Source: Seminavis robusta (Eukaryota; Bacillariophyta; Bacillariophyceae; Naviculales; Naviculaceae). Taken from it: 60,637 bases of DNA. The position numbers and the translations under genes are program-made. Location: the NCBI GenBank assembly GCA_903772945.1, contig CAICTM010000543.1:1-60637 (forward strand). Direction: 5' to 3'. The notes below the pieces were generated by a model. That model did no database searches, was not told where the DNA came from, and was given only the letters and a program-made list of their open reading frames with translations. Position 1 is the first letter of the stretch; every line of letters starts with the position of its first letter. Positions 10,629 to 20,929 of the stretch are shown one piece after another.

Positions 10629-13158
10629 TTACGACGGCGCCACAGGCTCGGAGACCTCAGGAGGAGTAGTAGATTCACCATACTCAGATGCCTGGATGGC
10701 AGCTTTGAGTGCAGCCCTTGTTGCAGCATCAAGATTTGCCACATTGTTGGTGACTGCCTTTGCCATCTGATTGGTCGCAACACCCAATTCGGTGTCTTTG
10801 ACATCAATCTGTCCATTCAAGAGCTCCTGGAGCTTAGCCTCTTCCTCATCAGACCATGGGACAACAGGAGGTGGAGACGGATTCGCATGGTAGGCCGCAA
10901 TCATGTTGAGTTTCCTTGATGGAATGGGGGAAACTTTTTTCCATTTGAGCAAAGTCTTGAGTTCTTTTGTCACGAAGGATTTCTCAGTGTCCACCGTGAG
11001 ATTTCCTTTCTCAGCCAAGATCTAGTTGGCTAGTTCTTAAAGCCTGAGAGCCTCGATGAGACACTCTTTGTCATCTTTGAGCTTCTTGATTATGGCATCC
11101 TGTTGGGCGAGTTTCCTAGCTTTGAAAAATCATTGCTGTTGAGATGATTCCCGCCAGTCGCATAGAACATTTGCTCAGCCGTTTTGGCTTTCTTGATGAC
11201 CTCTTGACGTTCCTTGGAGTTGGCTGTTGTCACAGCCACATAAGTGGATCTTGTTGGAGCATCCTTTCGCATGTTCTGTCCTTCCATTCGATAAGATGTG
11301 AGTGTGTCGCAATACATCTTGTTCATTTCTTCCAACTGTCTCAAGCGAGCAACTTCCTGTTGTTCTTCTGCTTCCGGTCTGGCTACGGCTGCAGCACCTT
11401 CTACAGGAATCTCATGCCGGACGTTTGCATGGTCAAGAGCAGCTCTGGTTAGAGGCACGGCCCCTACTTTCTTCCAACAATTGATATTCGATTAGCAATT
11501 GAAGGCATCGCTGAAAGCATCACGCAGGAATACATTCGTCTGTGGATCAGTTCCGCCAAAGACAAGAAGAGGAAGGTCAGTGATTTGCATGCCAAGATCT
11601 TTGTCGAATCTCGCTTGAGAGAGGACTCTGAGGTTGTCTCGATATGAAGTCTTGTATACTCCATAATTCTGATCAGTCTCTTGTGTCGCTCCTGTTGTGT
11701 TTGGAACTCTTGGAACAACATACACTCCCATCAAGCGCAGGTCAGCAAGCATCTCAACATTCATTCTTTCTGGTCCACTGTCAAGTTTGGCAAGAACTCT
11801 TTTACCTGGTACATCCTCGCAATCAGGATAAAGCCTCATGATGTTGGTCTTAATGTACTTGTCGAGTTCAACAGCATTCATTCCTGCTTTCTCATTCATT
11901 CCAAAGGTACAAGGGAACGCTTTCCTTTGGATATGGCCGAACCTCCCAGTGACATCCTTACAGTGTGTGAACCAATCGATTGACATTCTTTGACCACCAA
12001 CCGTTCTTTGAGCCAACGTCTTCAGTTGGAAGTGAGGAGGAAGGGGGTCACCTGCAGCGCTGCTTCCACAAATGATGGTAAAGGAATACCCACTCTTGTT
12101 GACCGCAGTGGCACCACCTCGAATCTCAGGTGAGTAAAAGGTAATGGGAGGTCTGCCCCCTCTTTGTCCGGTGGTATCATCAAGGGATCTGTCTGTTTCA
12201 TCCAAGTTGATGATGCGATCCTTTTGGCTGTCAAAGAACACCAGCTTACCTTCCACGTCTTCTCATTCTGCCTTCTCTCTTGCAAAGCCAAGCTCGACAC
12301 ACTGCTGCTTGAAGACATTGAACCAGAAATCAAGATGATAGTGGGTCGTTCACTGTGCCCTCCTCGCTTCTTGGACGTTCGCTTTTCCAGCTTCAAATTG
12401 AACAGCAGTGTCATTCTTCAACTTACGGGCCAAGTCGTCTCTGGTTTGCTAAAGCCCAGAGGATTGACTGTCTTGTTCAGTAACTGGCCAATCTTCTTTA
12501 ATGTCGACTGCTTCTTTGATTCTGCTTGTTCCAGTTTCAGGTAAGTGACAAAGGCTCCCTTCAATGCTGCATAAACCTTTGGTGGGAAATCCCCGACATG
12601 ACCTCTCTTCAGTGGCGACACTCCAATCAATCCTTGTCTTACGTATCGTGCTGCTGTTTTCGCTGTTATATTGCTCTTCAATCTTTTGTTGGTTGACTCC
12701 ACAATCTCTTTGATGCTCCTCTTCTTTGGATCATCCTTTGGCAACTGTTGGTTCCTATGGATCAGCGTTGTTGCCGCCTTCATTGCTTTCTTGTCTCTTT
12801 CAGTAAGCTGGATCTGTTTTGCATTGACTCTCTGCAATTCCTTGCTTGTGTGTCTTGCTGACTTCTCCTCTGTCTGCTCGCTTCCATCAGTGCTAGAGTC
12901 AAGAGGAGACACATTTGATTCCTTATTGCTTGTTGCTGGAGGAGTTGCTGTTGTTCCGGTCAGAGTGGATGCTTCAGAAGATGACCCAGCGACACTCACA
13001 CTCTTGGGTGGATTGCCAGTAGCACCAGTACTAACAACAGGACCAGTGCCACCAACAGCGATCACTATCTTGGAGGATGTGCGACGGACCTGCTGATACG
13101 TCGTCATGTTGTTTCTTTGTGGAGTCGAGAAATCAACCATTTTCATCGCGTCCTCCAC
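10629..13158 (-). pseudogene. pogo/Tigger-like DDE transposase, broken in at least four places
   Basis: Read from 13158 downward, one continuous homology is spread over several frames. An N-terminal region with a helix-turn-helix-like segment (13158-12418) runs into a stop. The frame then shifts to the catalytic domain (about 12410-11492). TAA follows DAFNC near 11492, and the sequence continues in the same frame (11458-11090). A frameshift after NDFSK follows, and two more stops lie near 11035 before the last open stretch (11018-10629). Catalytic-type blocks are INLDET, LAKLDSGPERMN and TQETDQNYG, which align by position with the D, D and D of DDE_1/pogo transposases. A full-length protein would be about 840 residues. 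The copy is inactive. Confidence 0.7.
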
Positions 13159-13159
13159 T

Positions 13160-14795
13160 CTGATGACTCATTTGCTAATGGAAACAAGGGCGGCAGCCCT
13201 GTCGATCTTGCTCTGCTTTCTCTCAGGCTCATTCATACTATTAAGGAAGAGGACGCACTAGTGTTGTCCCTTGGAGGTAAGCCACAACTCGACGTATCCT
13301 CACTTTTACAACAGCATGTCGCTGTTCGGTGAAGTGCAACAACAGCCTCACCAACCGCCGATGTTGATTTCTACAACTATGAAAGCTTTCGAGTCCATTG
13401 GAAAGGTTGATCAGCTATCTTCATTGCTATCACTAATGTTTCCGGTTACCAGTTGGGTGGTGTTACTAGTTGCATAACAGTCAAAAGGTACGCCATGGTC
13501 GACATTTCTGTGTTGCAGAAAATGCTGTAAATTTTCGATGGCTTATAACCCTCCTTATTCTAGTACCCTGCAGCACATACTACTGGTACTAGCTAGGTCT
13601 AGCTAGGAAGTAGCTACAATAGTACTGGTACTCTAGCTAATAGCTAATCGCTGGTGAGTGCTACATGTACTACAGGTAGCTACGTGCACTAGTACGGTAG
13701 GTACTGTAGCAGTAACTACTCGGAGTACTCAGAGTCAAGACTAGCTAGCGAAGTGAATTATTATGTAAGCCGAACACGTGTCTCACACAATTCCTCTCAA
13801 TTACAATAGCTATTACTATGCTTTTACTAGCTGGTAACCTAGTTTAGGACTCCTGGTGTCCCCTACTAGAACTAGTGGTAGAACTGCCTGCCCCCCCCCC
13901 AATTTCCCCCCTCTACTATAGGGTCTACACCAACCACCAGGACATGGCTGAGGGGGGTACCCCTAGTGTTTTGAAAAGACCCCAACCCTAACACCATTAG
14001 ATATACTACATTTTACTGGCATTTGCTATGTGGATCATTGTGGATGGCTCGTGTGGAGCACTTTAGAAGGGTGCATGGCATGCAGATGATAGATGAAGCA
14101 ACTTCTTATATATAAATGAACCTTATATATAAATGAACAATCTGGATAGCAGGACTCACACTGGGACGCGACTCACACATACGATTTGGTCCCAAAATGG
14201 CCATGACTGGCTATATGGGGTACCCCCCTCTCTCTCTCTCTACTAGTACTGAATCTACACAACCTACTCATATTAAACACCAACCACCAAGACCTGGCTA
14301 AAGGGAGGTACCCCCTCGATGTTGGTAGTTGGGGGGATGCAAGGGGTCCTGCTAATGTACTAGCTAGTCGCAGAACTACTGGGAGTACTCGGAGTCCAGA
14401 AAATGACTGCAAATCTCCTGGGCGCAGATATTTACCTAGGCCATACACGTGTCTCCCACAATTCCTCATACTTCCGGGATGCTTTTGCTAGGTAGTAACT
14501 ACTCGTAGTATATTATTGTCTTATTGTCATTCCACACGAAATGACCTTTAGATTCAAGGATTTACTTACGCCACGTGGCTACTGGGACAGCACGTACAAA
14601 AACACTAAATACACCTGTCGGGTCATACTAGCTTCTATGGTACGGTACCAGTCATTGTTATGTGCGTGCATGCTCGGCAACATCTCTCAACGATGCGATT
14701 CTCACACAAAATCGAACGAGCCCACCTTGCTAGCTTGACTTCAAACTAACTCACAACAAAAGATAAAAACAAAGGATAAAAACGAAACCAAAACC
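13160..14795. other. intergenic with diverged duplicate blocks
   Basis: No supported gene. Blocks near 13720-13960 (GGAGTACTC, ACCAACCACCAGGAC, GGGGGGTACC) recur near 14280-14415. There is a 10-C run near 13890 and a tandem CTTATATATAAATGAAC pair at about 14105-14138. Confidence 0.6.
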
Positions 14796-16280
14796 ATGAA
14801 GCTCTCTCTAGCATCCATCGTTCTCCTCTCCATTGGAGCGACGGCGAAAGCCGACTTGTACTCCGACGTGGCTTTTGACAACCTCGCTGCTGCTGCTGCC
14901 TTCTGCGAGGCGAAGGGAGAGGTGCTTGCCACTCAAAACGAGTGGTGTGCTTACGCCACCAACAACGCCGGTGTGAACTACGGATTGACTTTTTTTGGTG
15001 CTGACAAAGACTGTGGTGATGTCGAGAACTCCTGCGGGATCGAGAAAACTAAGATTCCAGTCTGTCGCCTCGTCCCTGGCGCCTCTCGTAGGAATCCCTA
15101 CACACTTGCTTATGTTGAAATGAAAGATGATATGCAGGCAGGGGATGTCTTACCTGGTCATATAATCAAGGGGGGTCGCGGAGATTCTGTCGTTAATGAT
15201 GATTGTACGCTCTCGGCTATGAGCAGAATACAGGTAACCAGTGAAGCGGTCCTTCCTGCCGGGGTCTGTAAGGCTCCTGTCGATAGCATCCTTTGTGTTT
15301 CCGTCCCAACCGACCCAGCGCCAACGACACCAGCGAACGAACGATCAGGACCAATTGACGACACCTTCACCACAAAATCGTCTCCTGGAGCCAAGGGTGA
15401 TCCTCATTTCAAAACCCACGGAGGAGAGATGTACGACTTCCATGGTACGGCTGCCCAATTGCTACGGCTGTTTGTTTGTCTCTCTTAATTGTTTATTTAT
15501 GGAACTGTTGCTTACCATTCTTGGGTTGTTCTTCTTGTCACAGGTGGTTGTGATCTTGTGTTGGTTGACCACCCTGCCTACAAAAATGGACAAGGTTTGA
15601 CTATCCACATCCGTACCAAGATCGAGACATGGTGGTCCTACATCGATACTGCCGTCCTCAAGATTGGAGAAGAAACTCTCGAGCTGACAGGCAATGCTCA
15701 AGAAGAAGGGCTCTGGGTTAATGGAGCGGCCATTATTACTGATACCAACGATGAGTGGAACTTCAGCAAGTTCGCCGGATATGTTCTCCGGTACAAATCC
15801 GTAACGGCTAACGACCGCATTCGTCGCGAAGCCCACCTTCATTTGGGAAATGGCGAGAAGATCCTGTTCAAGACCTTTGCTGACTTTGTCAAGGTTGAGT
15901 TCATGAACGAAAGCGACAACACTCTCAAGGGATCCTTGGGATTGTTGGGAACCTACCCCGAAGGTCAGCGTGTGGGACGTGACGGAGCTACCATGATGGA
16001 AGATGTCAACATGTTTGGACAGGAGTGGCAAGTCAAGCCTGACGAACCCAAGTTGTTCCACAGCTACACGGCTGACTGGGTTGTTGCTGCCGGACAAGCT
16101 TGCGCAATGCCTGTTGATACTCTTGAAAAAAGCCAACTTCGCAAGCGTCGTCTTGCCAACGGCCTTGTTAAAGACGAGATTGAGAAGGCCTGCGCTCATC
16201 TCAAGGACCCATCCGATCACAAGGCTTGTGTCTTTGATGTGATTGCCACCCAGGATATCACGATGGCTGGTGCCTGGTAA
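14796..16280 (+). CDS. secreted von Willebrand factor D-like protein
   Basis: Two exons, 14796-15444 and 15544-16280, join across a 99-bp GT-AG intron as CAT G|GT to give 461 residues. The N-terminus is a signal peptide (MKLSLASIVLLSIGATAKA). A Cys-rich extracellular region follows (about 20-185). From residue 201 the VWD hallmark GDPHFKTHGGEMYDFHGGCD appears and is continued by exon 2. Intron removal exactly restores this motif, which supports the model. The C-terminus has a module with KACVFDVIAT. The role is unknown; extracellular or adhesive is an inference from the fold. A second copy of the C-terminal module lies out of frame after the stop (16299-16411). Confidence 0.85.
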
Positions 16281-16298
16281 ATGAATGGTGCTGTAGCG

Positions 16299-16411
16299 AA
16301 CTGAGGATGCATGTGCCCACTGGGAGGAAGACAAGGAAGACTGTGTTTTTGATGTCATTGCCACCCGTAATGTTTTGGTGGCTGAAGAAGGTCATTTGGT
16401 TAACATTGAGT
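16299..16411 (+). pseudogene. orphan second C-terminal module of the VWD-like gene
   Basis: After the TAA at 16278 a different frame reads ACAHWEEDKEDCVFDVIATR and ends at TAA. It parallels the gene's own CAHLKD...CVFDVIAT ending. It looks like a duplicated last module cut off by a stop and a frame change. Confidence 0.7.
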
Positions 16412-17019
16412 AAGCTAAGCAAAACTCTTTGGTTGACTTGACCTTTTAACGGGACGTCTCGTTACAGCTAGCTAGATTGCATAATTCATAATATGATAAC
16501 TGAATAAAAAGCGAGAACCTTTCAATAGTAACGACTTCGCTTGGTTTACTATGACAGTATCCTCACCTACTCCCCAGCCAAAATGAGGAAAGCCGCAAAA
16601 ATGGGGAAAACCTCTGGATCACTTTGGAAACAAATAAGGAATTCCACCTGAATGTTCCTAGGCGCATGACTGAAAGATGTTTTTGTGATAAAAAAGCCAC
16701 CATCTGCTGGTTACCAGATCTCAGTCAATATCCAACCAATTGACCTAGTTGTTGAATGGTATTCGTCAGCAATGATGTTGTTTTGAATGACATTGTCTTA
16801 CTTTGTTGAGATAGTGTAGTTGATAGTGTCATATTGGGTGTTTACTAGAAGGGGTCAATTTTGCACCGAATATTTCTAAATGTAAGGGTATAGATACTGC
16901 AATTTGCCGTAATGCCAAGGCGTAAAGGCTGACTGACCTTTATGCTACTAGGTGATGTTAGGTTGTCTGTTTTCTTAAAACTAAGTAGTAAATGAGAACT
17001 TCCCCATTTGTGCTGCGGA
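16412..17019. other. intergenic, includes a dispersed small repeat
   Basis: No gene seen. Sequence 16564-16665 matches the 6541-6739 repeat in inverted orientation. Confidence 0.5.
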
Positions 17020-17103
17020 GCATGCTCCCAAGGTTCCACATGATGGAGGCATCTGGGTTATTCCCGTGAGGATTCAGCCCAGCCGTGGCATCTGCCCCCG
17101 GAT
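17020..17103 (-). pseudogene. LRR protein fragment, left part
   Basis: Almost identical to about 8706-8787 of LRR protein 1 (shared GGTTCCACATGATGGAGGC and ATCTGGGTTATTCCC). The match breaks off at CCCCCGGAT. It resumes at 24022, which shows that the 6.9-kb segment between was inserted. Confidence 0.8.
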
Positions 17104-18278
17104 AAGATTATGGGGGGGTTAGGCATGAGCTCGGGGGAGGGAAAAAGAAGAAGAAGAGGGAGAGGGTTATCGGTTGAGTTCCAGATTCCGAATTGAGAGT
17201 GTGCAGGGCATGTGGAAGGACATGAAGAGGCATGAAGAGACACGAGCTATATACAATAAAGAGGGGAAATGGCAATGACCTGGTCATTGGCCCCTCCTCC
17301 GTTAAAGCTTCTACGTCCGAAGAACATTGTATATGTCAGCAAATACGTCACAGCAATTCAAACCAAATCAACCGACTCTTGCTCTTTTCCCATCCTTTGC
17401 TCGGACCAAACCCTCCCACTCCAACTTGACTGTCAGCGGCCGAGAAAAGAAAACCTTCCCAAGCTGGTGTGATTTCAATGAGGATGGCTTTCTGCTCTGA
17501 ACTGGAGACGGTCGGATTGAGTGAGGCTTGATACGGATCGATTCGCCTGTCGCACTTGTTGAGAGGGATCCAACGCTTCGGTCGTGGAACGAAGTAACTC
17601 CTCCGAACCGAGTCGAGTCAATATTCATTATTTTGATACTCTCTATCTTTGTTACTCTATCAAGATGATGTTTTCTCCTCCTTTACAGACTCCTTTTTCA
17701 TGGCTGCTACTACTCCACCATGACAGGCTCCTCTTGTTTGGATAGGCTGGAAGCTACTACCGTCGGTGACAATGCTCCTACTGTCTACTACTGTTGGCAC
17801 TGCTACTTCTACTGACTGCTGCTTCTACCGACTGCTACAACTACTACCTTCCATTAACAACAACAGGCTGAGGAACGAAGTACCGCCTGTCATGTTCCGT
17901 GCTCATGACAAAAGGGCTGGGAAAAGTACCAATGACACTCTACCACTAATACCGACCGACTGCTACTACCGACCGATTGCTACTACTACCTTAAAGCTGT
18001 GGCTGGGAGACATCGCGACTACCGACCAACTACCACTACCGCTACCAATCCACCGACTGTGTTAGCTCTGGGTGGTTTCGAGAGAAGCCGTCCTTAGATG
18101 GTTCCTACTCAGAGCAACAACTGTCGTCCTTTCGACGCTCCTTCCTCTACCGACGCTCCTTCCTCTACCGACGACATTGTCTCTACCGATGCTCCTCCGA
18201 CGACGCAAGTTGCTTGGGCTCCGCCGGAGGCTATGTCATCATCAACCACAGTTTCCACGGATCTGAATGAAGTACTTG

Positions 18279-19013
18279 TCAATATGGCGCCGTCGCATTG
18301 CCATACCCATCGAGTTGAATTCGACAGTTTGGATCATGTAGTGGCCGACCAATTCTTCTTCCTAATGACCAATCAATATAAGACCCGCAGCATCCTCTTA
18401 CTTGTGGTGGTTGAAACTGCTGCTGCTGCATTTGGAGGAAGGTGAGCTGCTGCATCATTTGTATTTGCTGTTGTTGCTGTTGCATCTGCTGCTGTTGCTG
18501 CAACAATGGTGGAGCTGCTGGAGAAATCCGCTTACTCTGTTGTTGCATGTTTATTGCAGAAGTTGAAGGTCTTGGTGCTATTGGCACAAATTTTGGCATT
18601 GTCAGTAAAGGTGAGACAATTTGAGCAGAAGGACTGGGGCCACTGTCACCATCTGGCAGCACTGGTGGCTGCATTTGAGCTTGTGTTGACTGCTGCATTG
18701 TTTCTGCTTGCTTTTTGACAATTGTTTCTAGCTGTGATATTTTATCTTGAAGGACCTTGTTTTCCTTGGCTAGAGCACTCATCCTGTTGTTGCCATCCAC
18801 CAGTACCTCATTGATTTTTTGTTGAAGAACTTTGATCTCATTTGCTAGAGCACTGATTCTTTCATTTTGAGTATCTGCAAAATACATATCTGTTTCAGCC
18901 ATTGGCTGGATTGGATTGTTGTTGATATCACTGAGATCTTCTCCAAGTTGCAATTGATGGATAGTTTCTGCAGCCACCAGATTTGGAATGTCAAGCTCAT
19001 CCTCCATCTCCAT
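18279..19013 (-). CDS. coiled-coil, Gln-rich C-terminal part of a transposase gene
   Basis: A 244-residue open frame starting MEMEDELDIPNLVA. It has two heptad-rich coiled-coil stretches (ISALANEIKVLQQKI and MSALAKENKVLQDKI), a Pro/Gln-rich middle with long Q runs, and a Cys/His/Arg-rich end (GCCGSYIDWSLGRRIGRP). The end aligns with a decayed GCCQRY segment in copy 2 (about 20950-21000). I therefore read it as the C-terminal part of this element's transposase. It may still be expressed as a stand-alone protein. Confidence 0.5.
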   Translation of the reverse strand: MEMEDELDIPNLVAAETIHQLQLGEDLSDINNNPIQPMAETDMYFADTQNERISALANEIKVLQQKINEVLVDGNNRMSALAKENKVLQDKISQLETIVKKQAETMQQSTQAQMQPPVLPDGDSGPSPSAQIVSPLLTMPKFVPIAPRPSTSAINMQQQSKRISPAAPPLLQQQQQMQQQQQQIQMMQQLTFLQMQQQQFQPPQVRGCCGSYIDWSLGRRIGRPLHDPNCRIQLDGYGNATAPY

Positions 19014-19065
19014 CTTGGATAGTCACACTGTCATCAATAATAGCCAGACTTGCAATTTTGTGTAT

Positions 19066-19075
19066 TTGTTGCTGC

Positions 19076-19109
<34 letters not shown>

Positions 19110-19168
19110 GGATTCATTGCTGCTGTTGTTGTTGTTGGATTCATTGCTGCTGCTGCTACTACTACTTG
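19066..19168. repeat. TTG/CTG trinucleotide microsatellite
   Basis: Long (TTG)n with CTG and GGATTCATTG interruptions. On the minus strand it encodes Thr/Asn/Gln runs within the remnant transposase N-terminus. Confidence 0.95.
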
Positions 19169-19818
19169 CTTGCTTTGCTTAATGACTGTCGAGTGGCTGT
19201 CGAGTGTCATTGTGGATCGATCGCGACGGAGCATGTCATTGTCGATCGATCGAGCTTGCTTCCACGGAATCCTTCTTTCGTGAAAACAGAAACACGAAAA
19301 TGGTGACTAGGTAGCACAGTTTCCCTGTAATCTTTATAAACGGTACGTTAAGTATATTTGAATCTTTGCTGACGCACTTGCTGATGTCATAGGTTGATTA
19401 GCCAATCAGATCACTGCCTTCTACCGCTTTCGCCCTCTTGGAGAGATTTAGGGGGGGTCAGGCACCAGCGCGGGGGAGGGAAAAGAAAAAAGAAAGGGAG
19501 AGGGTTATCGGTTGGATTCCATATTCCCGTGGAGAGCAAGCATGGCACGCCAATCCTACCAAACGGACACAAGAATACATATGGTAAGAGGGGGAAACGA
19601 CGATGACTCCAACGTTCCGTTATGTAAATGCAGTCATACCCCCATGTGAAACGTCTGAAGAACAAGATAAGTGTCAGCAAATACGTCATAACCACATACT
19701 ATTTTCGAATTCAAATGATTCAACGAATTTTCTTTCCCTCTCCTTCGCTGAAGCCAAACCTTCCCGCTTCCCACAATTCAAAACTGACATGATTCGAAGC
19801 ACTCGAAAAGGTAAGAAT

Positions 19819-19832
19819 GCTGCTGCTGCTGC

Positions 19833-19888
<56 letters not shown>

Positions 19889-19903
19889 GTTGTTGTTGTG
19901 TGG

Positions 19904-19948
<45 letters not shown>

Positions 19949-19958
19949 TGTTGTTGTT
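19819..19958. repeat. long TGT trinucleotide microsatellite
   Basis: About 140 bp of (TGT)n starting with five CTG units, with small interruptions. The matching open frames in several phases are artefacts of the repeat. Confidence 0.95.
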
Positions 19959-20151
19959 CGACATGCCATGCAGTTGTTGCTTGCGATAATGAAAGCTAAT
20001 ACTATTATCTTGTCTCTCTACGCTCTCTACCACTACTACTCTATGGATAAAGAATCGTCGATACCTCCCAACCCTTCTTCGCGCTCAAACCAGAGCGACC
20101 GACCTTGACAACAAGAAGCACTACTCCGTTGATTGCTGGGCTATTTTTGTC

Positions 20152-20918
20152 TTGAAGTTAGTGCCTACTTCGGTAGGGCAAGACTCTTGGCAAGACGGCT
20201 CGTATCGGCGTACAATGAGATCGGAGATCGCTCCACGAAAATCGAAACAACAAGAACAACAACTCGACCATGAGGATCGCAACTACTTCTCGGCCTTCCA
20301 ATTGGCTGCAGTTAAAGATACCCATTCAATAGCTAAGGGAACAAGGCATGGATTCACTGCAAGTATGTCATTTGTGATATCAACAGCAATGAGAAGTACA
20401 CTGCGTGCCCACCAAGACTTTGACCATGTTTCCATTCTTGAGGATCTGATCATGCAAGGAGAATGCAAGCCTCTTCCTCCTGACATGACAAACATATGGA
20501 TTACATGTTTATTGGGCTTCAGAAAAGTCCAAAATGGTACCATAAAGTTCTCTCCACCCTTTCTGAAATGCTGGAGGGGCCAGAAGGATGTGGAAGGAAG
20601 GACCTCTTCATTGAGTGCATCTATTGGTTAGTGAGGGAAAGGATCAGTGAGAGCTATGAGTGTGTCCTACCATGAAGGACAGAGTGTGATGATGCTTGGC
20701 ATGGGTATTGTTCCACTGGTATGACTACAACAACAAATCTCCTTCAAGATATGACTTTGATGAGTGAGACTTTTGTTGATGATTGCATGGAAGATGCTGA
20801 ACCTTGGATTCTTGCAACCACCATCTGTCCATTGTGGAACTTCTGTAAGTTAATGGCTACATTAGAAATGAGTTTGATGTATCTAAATATTTATTGCTGT
20901 TATGCCAGTATCCACTAA
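20152..20918 (+). pseudogene. companion protein of the transposon (BTB/T1-like), decayed
   Basis: The first frame (20152-20631) contains VSILEDLIMQGECKPLPPDM. Near 20494 the homology moves to another frame reading MDYMFIGLQKSPKWYHKV and CIYWLVRE, meets a TGA near 20672, and continues with MSETFVDDCMEDAEPW. In order these match the intact companion at 36842-37681 (APILEELIISGR, AMQFWGMEKSVDWYQNV, CIWWLVKE, MSDEYVEGC, EQPW). The copy is broken by a frameshift and a stop. Confidence 0.65.
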
Positions 20919-20929
20919 ATTAGATTGGC

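Larger units (their letters stand above)
17104..19440. mobile_element. transposon copy 1, internally deleted
   Basis: The left end (AAGATTATGGGGGGGTTAGG) and right end (GCCAATCAGATCACTGC then TCGCCCTC) match those of the adjacent copy 2. Inside, the minus strand keeps only the N-terminal part (about 19234-19034) and C-terminal part (19013-18279) of a transposase-type gene. About 2 kb of catalytic sequence is absent. The left half (17470-18260) is filled with CTACTACCGAC-type degenerate repeats. It is a non-autonomous derivative. Confidence 0.65.

Noticed and set aside
15462..16364. 300-codon minus-strand frame opposite the VWD-like gene
   Set aside because: It is the antisense of exon 2. The sense strand carries the VWD motif, signal peptide and splice sites.
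19686..20033. Poly-Thr, poly-Gln, poly-Val and poly-Cys frames around the TGT repeat
   Set aside because: Any phase of the trinucleotide repeat is open; no unique coding sequence is attached.
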